Shown: positions 44,101 through 53,043, numbered from the stretch's first letter. The stretch: 64,000 bases of DNA from DATFVA01 sp963771705 (GCA_963771705.1 CAVYUP010000005.1:558001-622000), one strand, 5' to 3'. Numbers and translations are program-made. Notes: a model not told the origin generated them from the sequence alone.

Positions 44101-44225
44101 CAGTTCAGAAAACAGGAAGGTATGAAGTTGTATTTGATGCCTCAAGACTGGCAAGCGGGGTTTACTACTACCGTCTTGAAACACGGAAATATACTTCCGT
44201 AAAGAAGATGATTTTAATGAAGTAG
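41193..44225 (+). CDS. Gingipain-like (C25) cysteine protease with T9SS sorting domain
   Basis: 1010 aa. Signal peptide at 1-22; propeptide-like region to about 220; C25 catalytic domain at about 225-545, opening GGNYLIITAPAYEADL and with YILLVGDVANIP. Catalytic His417 (YSGHGSE) and Cys450 (FACLTGSF) are 33 residues apart, the same spacing I recall for Porphyromonas RgpB. An Ig-like C-terminal part, a carbohydrate-binding-like region near 640-820, a repeat (PVELSSFNAA, ETNNRGFEIERR) and a type A sorting domain (NYPNPFNPSTKIKYS) follow. It is probably exported through T9SS and activated extracellularly; specificity (Arg or Lys) is not clear. A strong terminator lies 22 bp downstream. Confidence 0.92.
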   Translation: MKKLYTLFVLLFSVILITDSLAYTPEGISLVKNSDGYTINYVLPPYQFNTVKVNNENYYAIKVSDYGVVNEAGLPALPQVSFDMFIPYSEVNPSVRINRVVSEIKELKQKIYPFQEPWEKNNPISERPFTIDRNYYNSTGKTYDPISVSEPFIINGVKGVVVTIHPFNYSPAENKLTIISSGQFKLNLSSSILPVTGKSAVFNNFYKNIFINYECGSQRSGGNYLIITAPAYEADLTPFAEYKTSKGFTVDVFNTGTTGTTNTAIKAFIQQRYDNIATRPEYILLVGDVANIPAWTGSGTGTPTTDLKYAQLEGGDVYPDAFIGRMSVANTVQLGNAISKTMNTESYIGTMDMKNVFMASSDNYSISEGTHNYVIDTYFDPAGYTNLKLYSQTYSATTAQLINALNDNQIFAIYSGHGSETSWADGPPLSQSQVSALTNTWYPYVYSFACLTGSFSTGECFGETWLRTEHGAASFYGSSVTSYWDEDDILERGVIKAMFEDELTRVTPMFVQGMIYFVNHFGGVNGTTLRYMEMYNLMGDPSLPVVETLPPCPVAEASDPNPEAGAVDVPVNLSELTWTNGADAVFNELYFGTSPSTMTLVQSGSLATSWTIDPSYLPLDYYTNYFWKVVEIGDTCSSPVTFSFRTVQDPNLVTATDTLYPQNADYWTGTCSSTSKTDVSEVRTKSPECGWMTFDISSIPENAEILSVDFSGYVNDTHYPYWSATPMGSVNPVTANGGTIFSQVSGNTGTGTAYIYSDESSTFAPGWHSYEMGNNAAADLQSAIPQGWFSMGIYDRDFSTTYYINFDGWNETNQPYLIVSYQYVTPVELSSFNAASADGNVTLSWSTASETNNRGFEIERRTGNSSFEKIAFTAGSGTTTRSRSYTYRDENLSSGTFIYRLKQIDFMGTCSYSDEVTVNVTSPIKYTLEQNYPNPFNPSTKIKYSIPEDGSVKLKIYNLLGEEVFTLVNSVQKTGRYEVVFDASRLASGVYYYRLETRKYTSVKKMILMK

Positions 44226-44247
44226 AATGTAGTGAGATTAAGTTAAG

Positions 44248-44272
44248 GCCCGGCAGAGAGCCGGGCTTTTTT
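44248..44272 (+). terminator. Rho-independent terminator of the C25 protease gene
   Basis: GCCCGGC (44248-44254), loop AGAGA, GCCGGGC (44260-44266), then TTTTTT. Textbook form. Confidence 0.92.
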
Positions 44273-44319
44273 ATTAGCGGTACCACTGGTTACTTTGAAA
44301 ATTTACCATTGCTGACTGC

Positions 44320-44913
44320 CTATTTTTCTTCCTCAAGCAGTTGCTTAAGAAGTGCGATGTTCTCAAGTCGTGTTTTACTATATTTTGCCTTTGCATATTC
44401 GGTATGGAAAGGATTTGATTCCAGAAAGCGGATATTTTCCTTCAACCATTCACCTTCCGAGTATTCCTTTTTTTCCGTACTACGCCATTCCTCACGCAGC
44501 AGAGGAATCTTTTTAATAAAATCCGGTTTACCTATATAAGCGATATCAGCATCGCACATTATTTTTTCGAGTTTGGTTTCGGGATACTGAGGAACTTTTG
44601 TAGATAATATCAGCTTCTTTATAACCCCAATTTTGGAATCGGGATAATTTTTATTCCTCAGATATTCTTCAGCTTTTTCAGCACTTTTTTCCTCATGGTA
44701 GGGAATCGTTTCAGGATAGCTAATATCGTGAAACCATGCTGCTATTCAGAGTAATTCCAAATCATCGCTGCTTACCCCGGAATTTTCAGCCAGATCTTCA
44801 ATTATATCTACAACTTCACTAGTATGCTGAATATTATGGTATCGATAAACAGACGGATGAGTTTCGAATTGCTTCTTAACATAATGCGAGACTTCTTCGA
44901 TTAAGCGATTCAT
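44320..44913 (-). pseudogene. HD-domain phosphohydrolase with an in-frame TGA
   Basis: Reading the minus strand from the ATG at 44913 gives a coherent 197-codon HD-superfamily protein interrupted only at codon 56 by TGA (complement of 44746-44748). Before the stop: MNRLIEEVSHYVKKQ and YHNIQHTSEVVDII (His26 region). After it: IAAWFHDISYPE with the His62-Asp63 pair, then STKVPQYPETK and CDADIAYIG with the later Asp. Both sides of the stop are needed for metal binding, so no functional enzyme is expected unless TGA is read through. A TTA-to-TGA or similar single change would explain it, and a sequencing error is possible. The intact part from 44559 could be translated as a 79-aa fragment. Confidence 0.8.
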
Positions 44914-44990
44914 TTCCGACCAGTTGTTTTAAATAAGGGTGAATATAATTAATTTGCTGTAAAGACAGAATGATCCAGCTAATAAATGCC

Positions 44991-45899
44991 TTACGTTTTA
45001 TTGAGCTGAAGCCGCTGCTTTTTTGCACCCTGTTTAACGATTATTACCCCTGCTATTATCACAGCCGCGGCGATAATAATAGGAAGAGTCAGCTTTTCAG
45101 CCAGAACGAGCCATCCAAGAAAAAGAGCAATTACAGGATTTATATAAGCATATGTAGAAACAAGAGACAGGGGGAGGTGTTCAATCGCATAAATATAAGA
45201 ACCATACCCGAACATAGAGCCAATCAGCACCAGGTAAAAAAATGAAATAACCCCGTCTGTATGGAAGGATATGCGGGACCATTCGCCCAGAAACGATCCA
45301 AGTATGGTCTGGGCAGTGCCTGCAACGAGCATTTGAACAGCCGCGCTCATCAGAGGGTGCACGGAAACCTTTTTATACTTGGAATATACAGTTCCGAAAG
45401 ACCACGCCACCACAGCGCCCAGGATGCAGAGTACTCCGAGCAGATAAGTTGGGTTCAGGAGTTCAGCCCAGCTGCCGTTAAAAATAAGGGTAACCCCCAA
45501 TAAACCAAGAAAGAGTCCTGACAAAATCATCCAGTTAATCTTAGGACCGGAGGGAATAAAAGCCTCCATAGCCACAACCCAGAAAGGAACCGTTGTAATA
45601 AGAAGGGCAGCCAGTCCGCTCCCTACATACTGCTCGCCTGTAACAACCAGACCGTTTCCGATTCCTATTAAAGAAATACCGACGACAGAGATATGAATCA
45701 GGTCACTTTTTGAAGGGAGTTTCTTTCCTCTAAGCCTGAGAAACGAAACAAAAATAACACCGGCAATTATCCATCTTAATCCCGCAAACAGCATAGGCGG
45801 TATATGTTCAACGCCGATCCTTATTGCCAGGTAAGTAGTTCCCCAGATTATGCATACCGCTATCCAGGCTGAATAGGCTCTGAAGTTACCCGTGTTCAT
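44991..45899 (-). CDS. EamA/DMT family transporter
   Basis: 302 aa with ten predicted membrane helices arranged as two EamA repeats (about 10-140 and 155-290). Hallmarks are AVCIIWGTTYLAIRIGVEHIP at the start and PVIALFLGWLVLAEKLT near 260. Such permeases usually export metabolites or amino acids; the substrate is unknown. It is divergent from the MscS gene, 95 bp apart. A second, distant EamA protein is encoded at 62370. Confidence 0.9.
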   Translation of the reverse strand: MNTGNFRAYSAWIAVCIIWGTTYLAIRIGVEHIPPMLFAGLRWIIAGVIFVSFLRLRGKKLPSKSDLIHISVVGISLIGIGNGLVVTGEQYVGSGLAALLITTVPFWVVAMEAFIPSGPKINWMILSGLFLGLLGVTLIFNGSWAELLNPTYLLGVLCILGAVVAWSFGTVYSKYKKVSVHPLMSAAVQMLVAGTAQTILGSFLGEWSRISFHTDGVISFFYLVLIGSMFGYGSYIYAIEHLPLSLVSTYAYINPVIALFLGWLVLAEKLTLPIIIAAAVIIAGVIIVKQGAKKQRLQLNKT

Positions 45900-45994
45900 A
45901 ATTCAAAAAAGTCCTGATAAAATTGGAGTTTTCTGGAAAATTGAGACGTAAAATACTACTTTTATAATTAAGACCTATTATAAAGAGAGTGAAT

Positions 45995-47221
45995 ATGATT
46001 GAGGATATAAATTCCTGGCTGAGCAATAATCCTATAATAAATGATAACCTTAAATTTGCCGGTATCCTGCTGCTGGCATTTGTTCTTTATTTCCTTACAA
46101 AGAAGGTGGTTATAAAAGGGATAAGAGTACTAGTTAAACGAACCTCAACAACTTATGACGATCTTCTACTGAACGAAAAACTAATGCGGCGCGCATCTTT
46201 AATAGTACCGCTGCTGGTTCTCCGGCAGTTTACGTACCTGCTGCCCGGCGCGGAATTATATCTGGGGAGGTTTTTTGATGCCCTGGTTGTTATTGTTGTA
46301 CTCCTTACAATAGGGACGCTCATTTCGACTTTTAATGATCTTTATGAGCTTACAGAAAAGGGGAGGGAAAGGCCTATTAAAGGATATCTGCAGGTTGTTA
46401 AGATTATCTTATATATTATCGGCAGCATAGTTATAATCGGGATATTTACAGGGCAGGAACCCTGGACGCTTATAACAGGGATAGGGGCTCTTACGGCCGT
46501 GATTATTTTAATCTTCCGCGACACAATACTTTCATTTGTGGCCAGCATCCAGATTAATTCATATGATCTTATAAGGATAAACGACTGGATTGAGATGCCT
46601 AAATTCGGCGCAGACGGTGATGTTATAGATATTGCGCTTAATGTAGTAAAGGTTCAGAACTTTGATAAAACGATTGTAGTAATTCCCACATATAAACTGA
46701 TTGAAGAATCCTTTAAGAACTGGCGGGGGATGAAGCTGACAGGGGGACGAAGGATTAAAAGAGCCGTATATATAGACATTACCAGTATTAAGTTCCTTGA
46801 TGATGAAATGCTTGATCATTTTGAAAAATTTAGGATGCTTTCTGATTACATAGAAAAAAAGAGAAGGGAACTAAAAGAGTACAATGAGAAGCTTGATCTT
46901 AAGCCGGGTGAAATTATAAATAAACGAAGGCTTACCAACATAGGCACATTCCGTGAGTATCTTAAAATATATCTCAGGCAGCGTGAAGATGTAAACGAAA
47001 GCCTGACATTCCTGATAAGGCAGCTTGAACCGGGACCCCAGGGACTGCCTGTTGAAATATATGTTTTTGCAAATACAACCGACTGGGCGGAATACGAGGA
47101 TGTGCAGTCGAATATTTTTGACCATATACTGGCAATCCTTCCCCAATTCAGCTTAAGGGTATTTCAGACGCCCACAAGCAATGATATTCAGTCGCTGGGT
47201 AAACTCACCGGGGAAAAATAA
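45995..47221 (+). CDS. MscS family mechanosensitive channel (YbdG-like)
   Basis: About 408 aa. Five membrane helices in the first 180 residues, then the MscS pore helix and beta domain (GALTAVIILIFRDTILSFVASI near 160, IRINDWIEMPKFGADGDVIDI), and a C-terminal cytoplasmic region with a charged insertion (KKRRELKEYNEKLD). The long form with a RRIKRAVYIDI block resembles the YbdG/MscM subgroup, which opens on mild osmotic downshock. I start at the ATG at 45995 with AGAGAG just before it; a GTG two codons upstream is possible. Confidence 0.87.
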   Translation: MIEDINSWLSNNPIINDNLKFAGILLLAFVLYFLTKKVVIKGIRVLVKRTSTTYDDLLLNEKLMRRASLIVPLLVLRQFTYLLPGAELYLGRFFDALVVIVVLLTIGTLISTFNDLYELTEKGRERPIKGYLQVVKIILYIIGSIVIIGIFTGQEPWTLITGIGALTAVIILIFRDTILSFVASIQINSYDLIRINDWIEMPKFGADGDVIDIALNVVKVQNFDKTIVVIPTYKLIEESFKNWRGMKLTGGRRIKRAVYIDITSIKFLDDEMLDHFEKFRMLSDYIEKKRRELKEYNEKLDLKPGEIINKRRLTNIGTFREYLKIYLRQREDVNESLTFLIRQLEPGPQGLPVEIYVFANTTDWAEYEDVQSNIFDHILAILPQFSLRVFQTPTSNDIQSLGKLTGEK

Positions 47222-47289
47222 AATTATCGTAATATCCTGAATAATTCCTTATTTTTACATCCGATAAAAAAACACCTTTTGAGGAAAAT

Positions 47290-48690
47290 ATGGCGGACGA
47301 ACTAATCACACCTGAAAAAGAAGAAGAAGAAACAGTACTTAGACAAACCGTAAAAGAAATTACCCAGCCCTTCAAAGACCTTGTTCGTGCTTCAAGGTTA
47401 TTGTGGGGTGTAAATATATCCTACTTTCTGGAAGGACTGGTCTATTTCGGAATGCTGGGTCTGCTGGCACTATATTTTAACTCGTATGCAGGCCTAAACG
47501 ATATTCAGGCAGATCAGATGGTGGGAATACTGACAGCCGGTATAACATTAAGCATGCTTTTCCTGGGTGCAACGGTTGATATCATTGGTGTACGAAAGTC
47601 ATTTCTTATTTCACTAAGCCTGATGCTTATTGGAAGGGTGATGATCACTATAAGTCCTGACATTTTCCCCTCCAGCGGGATGTGGTCCGGAGTTCACAGC
47701 TTTGCGATGTTCGGGATCCTATGGATAGTACTAGGTTACGGAATTTATCAGCCTGCCGCATATGCCGCCGTAAAAAGATTTACAACCAAAGAAAACGCGG
47801 CAATGGGGTATGCGATGCTTTACGCGCTTATGAACCTGGGGGGATTTATGCCGGGACTTATTTCCCCGCCCGTAAGGAAAGCATTCGGCATTACAGGAGT
47901 TTTCTGGGTTTACGACGGACTAACCCTTGCCGGTATAATTGTAGTAGCTGTTATCCTATCCAAAAAAACCATACAGCGTGCAACTGAAAAATTATCAGAT
48001 GAACAAAAGAAAGAAGTTGCCGAAGAAACCGAAAAACCTTTCAAGGAAAAATTAAAATATTACATAAAAAATTTCCCTTTAAGGGATTTAAGGTTTATGT
48101 ATTTTATATTTATCCTAATTCCGGTTCAGACACTTTTTGCGCATAACTGGTTAACGCTGCCGCAGTATACCAGTCGTGCCTTCACCGGATTCGTACAGGA
48201 TAATTTCGAATTCTTTGTGAATTTCAATCCAATCCTTATTTTTATACTTACACCTATGATTGCGGCCCTAACAGCCAAAAAAGATGCTTATAAGATGACC
48301 ATACTTGGAACCCTTGTAATGGCCTCACCAACATTCATACTCGCACTTGGACCGAATATATACACGCTTTTTGCTTTTATCATTATTATGACGATCGGCG
48401 AAGCAATGTGGCAGCCCCGTTTTCTGCAGTGGGTAGCCGAAATTGCTCCGAAAGGAATGACAGGCATTTATATGGGTATAGGTCAGTTCCCGTGGTTCCT
48501 TACAAAGGTAATCACGGCTATGTACGCCGGCTGGTTCCTGATGAAATACTGTCCCGAAGGAGTACCGCCCGCACAGATGGATACCGAGACGATGTGGTTT
48601 ATTTACGGACTGATCGCGATGATTAGTCCCATAGGTTTATGGCTCTCAAAAAAATGGATGATGAAAGGGTTTAAGACAAAAGCAGAATAG
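47290..48690 (+). CDS. MFS transporter
   Basis: 466 aa with twelve predicted membrane helices and a charged central loop (about 230-260, EKLSDEQKKEVAEETEKPFKE begins there). The N-terminal half shows MFS features: ISYFLEGLVYFGMLGLLALYF, then ATVDIIGVRKSFLI as the loop 2-3 motif. The layout resembles proton-dependent peptide transporters (POT family), but the signature is not clear enough to assign it. It has a GAGGAAAATATG start and is 72 bp before eno. Confidence 0.82.
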   Translation: MADELITPEKEEEETVLRQTVKEITQPFKDLVRASRLLWGVNISYFLEGLVYFGMLGLLALYFNSYAGLNDIQADQMVGILTAGITLSMLFLGATVDIIGVRKSFLISLSLMLIGRVMITISPDIFPSSGMWSGVHSFAMFGILWIVLGYGIYQPAAYAAVKRFTTKENAAMGYAMLYALMNLGGFMPGLISPPVRKAFGITGVFWVYDGLTLAGIIVVAVILSKKTIQRATEKLSDEQKKEVAEETEKPFKEKLKYYIKNFPLRDLRFMYFIFILIPVQTLFAHNWLTLPQYTSRAFTGFVQDNFEFFVNFNPILIFILTPMIAALTAKKDAYKMTILGTLVMASPTFILALGPNIYTLFAFIIIMTIGEAMWQPRFLQWVAEIAPKGMTGIYMGIGQFPWFLTKVITAMYAGWFLMKYCPEGVPPAQMDTETMWFIYGLIAMISPIGLWLSKKWMMKGFKTKAE

Positions 48691-48762
48691 GTTTATTTTG
48701 AGTAATTTTGTATGGTAATATTAATCATTTAAAGATCGATAATAGAAAAATCAGGAGAAAAA

Positions 48763-50058
48763 ATGACAACTATAATAGATATTCTGGGAAGAGAGATACT
48801 CGATTCGAGAGGCAATCCGACAGTAGAAGTTGAAGTACAGCTGGAATCAGGAATAATAGGAAGAGCAGCCGTTCCCAGCGGTGCCTCTACCGGAGAACAC
48901 GAAGCTGTAGAGTTAAGAGACGGCGACAAATCACGCTACAACGGAAAAGGAGTTCTTAAGGCCGTAGAAAATGTAAACGACAGGATAGCGGACGAACTAA
49001 TAGATTTTGATGCCGCAGACCAGGCAGAAATAGACAATATGCTTATTACTCTCGATGGAACGGAAAACAAATCAGCATTAGGCGCTAACGCGATTCTGGG
49101 TGTCTCGCTGGCCTGCGCAAAAGCAGTTGCCGAAACACTTGGAATTTCTTTATACAGGTACATAGGGGGTACAAACGCCCGCACACTGCCTGTTCCTATG
49201 ATGAATATATTAAACGGAGGAAAGCACGCTGACAACAATGTTGACTTCCAGGAATTTATGATAATGCCTTATGGCGCATCGAGCTTTTCGGAAGCACTAA
49301 GAATGGGAGTTGAAACATTTCATTCATTGAAGTCTGTTTTAATGAAAAAAGGCTACAACACAGCCGTAGGCGATGAAGGAGGATTTGCGCCCAATCTAAA
49401 ATCGAATGAGGAGGCCATAGAAGTAATTCTTGAAGCGATCGAAAAAGCAGGTTATAAGGTAGGAAGTGAAATAGGAATTGCCCTCGATCCGGCCGCGAGT
49501 GAATTCTTCCTGAAAGAAAAAAATGCATATCATTTATTTAAATCAGCACCCAATAAAGAAATACCGATTGAGAAGATGGTTGATTTCTGGGCCGACTGGG
49601 TTAAAAAATATCCCATCGTTTCTCTTGAAGACGGACTGGCGGAAGATGACTGGGATGGCTGGCAGATTCTTACCGAGAAACTTGGAAATAAAATTCAGCT
49701 AGTTGGCGATGATCTGTTTGTAACGAACACCCAGCGTCTGGCCGAAGGAATTGAGAAAGGAGTGGCAAATTCTATACTGATTAAAGTAAACCAGATTGGG
49801 ACACTAACCGAAACTCTGGATGCGATAGAGATGGCCAAGAAAGCGGGATATACAAATGTGATCAGTCACCGTTCAGGAGAGACCGAAGATACAACCATTG
49901 CTGATATAGCTGTTGCAACTAATGCCGGTCAGATAAAAACCGGATCACTCTCAAGAACTGACAGAATTGCCAAATACAATCAACTATTAAGGATAGAGCA
50001 GGAACTGGACACAGTAGCATTGTTCCCGGGATTATCTGCGCTAAACTACACCGAATAA
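48763..50058 (+). CDS. eno: Enolase
   Basis: 431 aa, full length. It interconverts 2-phosphoglycerate and phosphoenolpyruvate in glycolysis, in the cytoplasm. Visible marks: IDILGREILDSRGNPTVEVE at the start, PSGASTGEHEAVELRDGD, the Mg-binding SLEDGLAEDDW and VGDDLFVTN, the catalytic Lys in ANSILIKVNQIGTLTET and the SHRSGETEDTTIADIAVA signature. A terminator-like hairpin follows before glnA. Confidence 0.98.
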   Translation: MTTIIDILGREILDSRGNPTVEVEVQLESGIIGRAAVPSGASTGEHEAVELRDGDKSRYNGKGVLKAVENVNDRIADELIDFDAADQAEIDNMLITLDGTENKSALGANAILGVSLACAKAVAETLGISLYRYIGGTNARTLPVPMMNILNGGKHADNNVDFQEFMIMPYGASSFSEALRMGVETFHSLKSVLMKKGYNTAVGDEGGFAPNLKSNEEAIEVILEAIEKAGYKVGSEIGIALDPAASEFFLKEKNAYHLFKSAPNKEIPIEKMVDFWADWVKKYPIVSLEDGLAEDDWDGWQILTEKLGNKIQLVGDDLFVTNTQRLAEGIEKGVANSILIKVNQIGTLTETLDAIEMAKKAGYTNVISHRSGETEDTTIADIAVATNAGQIKTGSLSRTDRIAKYNQLLRIEQELDTVALFPGLSALNYTE

Positions 50059-50070
50059 TTTTTTCACTAA

Positions 50071-50093
50071 GAGCCGGGGAAATTACCCGGCTC
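50071..50093 (+). terminator. Hairpin between eno and glnA
   Basis: GAGCCGGG (50071-50078), 7-nt loop, CCCGGCTC (50086-50093), an 8-bp perfect stem followed by a short CCTAATTTT. It is probably the eno terminator, leaving only 20 bp before the glnA ATG, so read-through may also feed glnA. Confidence 0.75.
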
Positions 50094-50113
50094 CCTAATT
50101 TTCCGGGGAGAAT

Positions 50114-51496
50114 ATGCCTGTAAATGATCTTCAAAAATGTAAATCTCTTATTAAACAGAGCAAAATAGAAGTAATTGATCTGAAAGCAATCGATCTTACC
50201 GGGAGGCTTCACCATATATCGCTCCCGGTCTGTGACAATATTCTTGATAAAATGATTAAAGAAGGAGTAGGTTTCGACGGCTCCAGTTACGGGTTCAGGA
50301 AAGTTGAAAACAGCGATATGGTACTGATTCCCGACCTGAAGACAGCAGTTATTGATCCTTTCCGTGAAGCTCCTACTCTAAGTTTTTATGCACATATTGC
50401 ACTGACAGATGAAAAGCATACACCTTTTAACCAGGACGGGAGATATCTGGCCAAACAGGCGAAGAATCTTCTTAAGAAAACCACTGGTGCCGATTCATCC
50501 TGGTGGAGTTCCGAATTTGAATTCTACATATTCTCCAACGTGGAATATGATACAAGGACATCTTCATCCTATTATAAGGTAGAACACGCCGAAGAATTTT
50601 ATAAGAAGGCCTATCACGCCGCAAACCCGTGGGATGAATATGACGACTTCCGTGATGAAGCAAGCAAGCTTCTGCAGAAGTTCGGGATTAAGGTAAAGTA
50701 TCATCATCATGAAGTAGGTGAGAGGGGACAGCAGGAGATCGAAACATACTTCTCAGATCTTCTGTCGACAGCCGATAATATTATTACTGCCAAGTATATC
50801 CTCTTTAACTTCGCACGGCGTAAAAATCTTTTTATCACCTTTATGCCGAAGCCGATGTATCATCAGGCCGGCAACGGAATGCATCTTCACTTTTACCTTA
50901 CGAAAAACGGTAAGAACGCCTTTTATAAAAAAGGCGAGTACGGCAATATGAACGAGCTGGGAAGGTTCTTTATAGGAGGAATGCTGAAACATGGACCGGC
51001 ATTATCGGCTTTCACCAATCCCAGTACAAATTCCTATAAAAGGCTGGTGCCGGGATTTGAAGCACCGGTTGCCTTAACCTATGGGCAGGGAAACAGAGCT
51101 TCGGCAATAAGAATTCCCAAGTATGTTTCGAATCCTGAAGAAACCCGCTTTGAGTATCGTCCGCCTGACGCCACCGCCAATCCATACCTCTGCCTTATTG
51201 CTATGCTGCTTGCAGGGTTAGATGGTGTTGCGAATAAGATTGATCCGGTAAAAGAAGGTTTTGGTCCTTACGATAAAAACTTCCTTGAGGATCCGCAAAG
51301 TTCGAAGTTCCAGTTTCTTCCCAGGAACCTTGCGGAAGCTCTTGATGCTTTAGCCGCCGATAACGATTTTCTGCGGCGGGGAGGTATATTTACCGATGAG
51401 CTTCTTGAACAGTGGACCAAGATAAAGCTGGAAGAAATTCATTCAATTGGTACCATGCCTCATCCATTTGAATACAAAATGTATTTTAATTTATAA
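50114..51496 (+). CDS. glnA: Glutamine synthetase type I
   Basis: 460 aa, GSI length. It makes glutamine from glutamate, ammonia and ATP in the cytoplasm. The beta-grasp start (IEVIDLKAIDLTGRLHHI), GVGFDGSSYGF, the metal and glutamate sites (SSEFEFYIF; NGMHLHFYL, then GGMLKHGPALSAFTNPS) and the FEYRPPDATANPYL block are visible. The usual adenylylation region (NLYDLPPEE) is replaced by DKNFLEDPQ-type sequence, so control by adenylylation is unlikely. GGGGAG precedes the ATG. Confidence 0.96.
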   Translation: MPVNDLQKCKSLIKQSKIEVIDLKAIDLTGRLHHISLPVCDNILDKMIKEGVGFDGSSYGFRKVENSDMVLIPDLKTAVIDPFREAPTLSFYAHIALTDEKHTPFNQDGRYLAKQAKNLLKKTTGADSSWWSSEFEFYIFSNVEYDTRTSSSYYKVEHAEEFYKKAYHAANPWDEYDDFRDEASKLLQKFGIKVKYHHHEVGERGQQEIETYFSDLLSTADNIITAKYILFNFARRKNLFITFMPKPMYHQAGNGMHLHFYLTKNGKNAFYKKGEYGNMNELGRFFIGGMLKHGPALSAFTNPSTNSYKRLVPGFEAPVALTYGQGNRASAIRIPKYVSNPEETRFEYRPPDATANPYLCLIAMLLAGLDGVANKIDPVKEGFGPYDKNFLEDPQSSKFQFLPRNLAEALDALAADNDFLRRGGIFTDELLEQWTKIKLEEIHSIGTMPHPFEYKMYFNL

Positions 51497-51500
51497 GGTA

Positions 51501-51584
51501 AACAAGGCTGTCTCAGGATCATTTGAAGTAATCTGAAAAAGACGAGTTCAGGTTAACAGATAAAAGCTTTTGAGACAGCCTGTT
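51501..51584. repeat. 84-bp inverted-repeat unit between convergent genes (MITE-like or terminator)
   Basis: AACAAGGCTGTCTCA (51501-51515) and TGAGACAGCCTGTT (51571-51584) are inverted over 14 bp with one extra A in the left arm; 55 bp lie between. The GGCTGTCTCA end motif is familiar from ends of some insertion sequences. Here it also fills the whole gap between two convergent genes, the right arm reaching the stop codon of the minus-strand one, so it may work as a two-way terminator. Confidence 0.6.
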
Positions 51585-53043
51585 ATTTTAACAGAATCAT
51601 CTTCCTTACCTTGACAAAGATTTTCCTCTGATCACCTGAAGGAACTGCTTCAAGGCGGTAGAAATAAACGCCGCTGCTCAGGAGAGAGTTACTAAATGAC
51701 AGGAATATATTATGGCTGCCTTCTGAGAGAGATCCCTGATAGATTAACCGGACCTGTTCACCGAGAGAGTTGAAAAGCTCGATCTTAACATCAGCCGCAC
51801 TTTTAAGCGAAAAGTAGATAGTTGTTGAGGGGTTAAAGGGATTGGGATAGTTCTGGTAAAGGGTGAAATCATTATTCTCTGAAGTTACCGGATCCTGCTC
51901 TATCAATCGGGTATGCTCGTTGAATAACTTCATCAAATCGGGGTCCTGAACTTCATTAAAAGCAAATCTGTCAGCTATGCTCATTAGTTCTGGAGGGACG
52001 TACTGCCAAACGACCGCCGAGCGGGACGGGGTGTTCCTTATTGTTTTCAAGTAGTTTTGATAATTAGTCGATCTTTCGTTTATAACCCCGAATTCACCCA
52101 AAAGCGAAGGCTTTTTACCTGAAAGTCTTATATGATCATTTATCCATGTATTACCTGCCAGAGGTTCACATCCCCAGCTTTCGGGATATAAATGGAAGGA
52201 AGAGTAGTCAATATTTTTTATTGCGCTGTTTTCAGTAAAACTACTTCCTTTATATCCATCGAACAAAAAGCGGGTATTATTATAAAACAGATCAGGATCA
52301 GAATAATCATCTTCATTTATATCATAGCCTGTTTCTCCTGTTGTCAGCAGGTGGTTGTGGTCTATTGATTTAAAATAATCAGCCATCTCATTGTACCAGT
52401 TTCGTATAAACTCAGAAGACCCACCATCATTGTCAGCCTCATTAATTAACTCAAAGCTGAAAATAGCCGGTTCATCCTTATAGGGAATCCCTGTATATGC
52501 ATTTACCCGGTGAAGGATTAATTTCATATAATACTTATACCAGCTTCTCATTGAATCATCAGTAAAGAAATCACTATGGCGGTATGTTCCGGTACTTACC
52601 CCGCCAGAGAATTGATCAGCCCATTCAATATACTGCTTAATACCTCCGAAATCGTCAAAATTATTTTCAAGTGTTAAAATCAGATTTACATCGTACTGTT
52701 TTGCCTTATAGATAACATAGTCAAGTGCCCTGAGTCCGTTTTCTTTGAATCCATACGGCGCATACCTGATACAAGACGCTATTGAGGAATCACTATTTGA
52801 ATTAAATGCCCAGGTTCTGACCACCTTTATCCCGTTATCACGCGCGGTGCGGAAGACTTTATCAACAAGGTATTTTCGGGAAGAATCCGAAGCAATCCAT
52901 TGCAGGTAATAGGCACTAAATCCAAGGAAAGAAAAAACAGAATCATTCCTATAAAACTTCTCATCCTTTACATAGAAAAAATCCTGAGGGTAAATATGAG
53001 GGAACAACATCAGGAAAAATAATATAGGCAGGAATAGCTTCAT
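51583..53043 (-). CDS. GH5-like (mannanase-type) glycosidase with T9SS sorting domain
   Basis: 486 aa. Signal peptide at 1-19. The catalytic barrel covers about 22-385 with features of GH5 (mannanase-like): VVRTWAFNSN near 75, LENNFDDFGG, acid/base Glu202 in FELINEAD and nucleophile Glu317 in LLGEFGV. The last 75 residues are a type A T9SS domain (NYPNPFNPSTTIYFS, then GVYFYRLEA, end KKIFVK-RKMILLK-like). It should be a surface or secreted enzyme attacking beta-mannan or a related plant polymer. The substrate is inferred from the fold only. Confidence 0.85.
   Translation of the reverse strand: MKLFLPILFFLMLFPHIYPQDFFYVKDEKFYRNDSVFSFLGFSAYYLQWIASDSSRKYLVDKVFRTARDNGIKVVRTWAFNSNSDSSIASCIRYAPYGFKENGLRALDYVIYKAKQYDVNLILTLENNFDDFGGIKQYIEWADQFSGGVSTGTYRHSDFFTDDSMRSWYKYYMKLILHRVNAYTGIPYKDEPAIFSFELINEADNDGGSSEFIRNWYNEMADYFKSIDHNHLLTTGETGYDINEDDYSDPDLFYNNTRFLFDGYKGSSFTENSAIKNIDYSSFHLYPESWGCEPLAGNTWINDHIRLSGKKPSLLGEFGVINERSTNYQNYLKTIRNTPSRSAVVWQYVPPELMSIADRFAFNEVQDPDLMKLFNEHTRLIEQDPVTSENNDFTLYQNYPNPFNPSTTIYFSLKSAADVKIELFNSLGEQVRLIYQGSLSEGSHNIFLSFSNSLLSSGVYFYRLEAVPSGDQRKIFVKVRKMILLK

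Noticed and set aside
44746..44748. Selenocysteine at the in-frame TGA of the HD protein
   Set aside because: No catalytic Cys is known at this place in the family and no clear stem-loop directly downstream was seen; a mutation or error is simpler.
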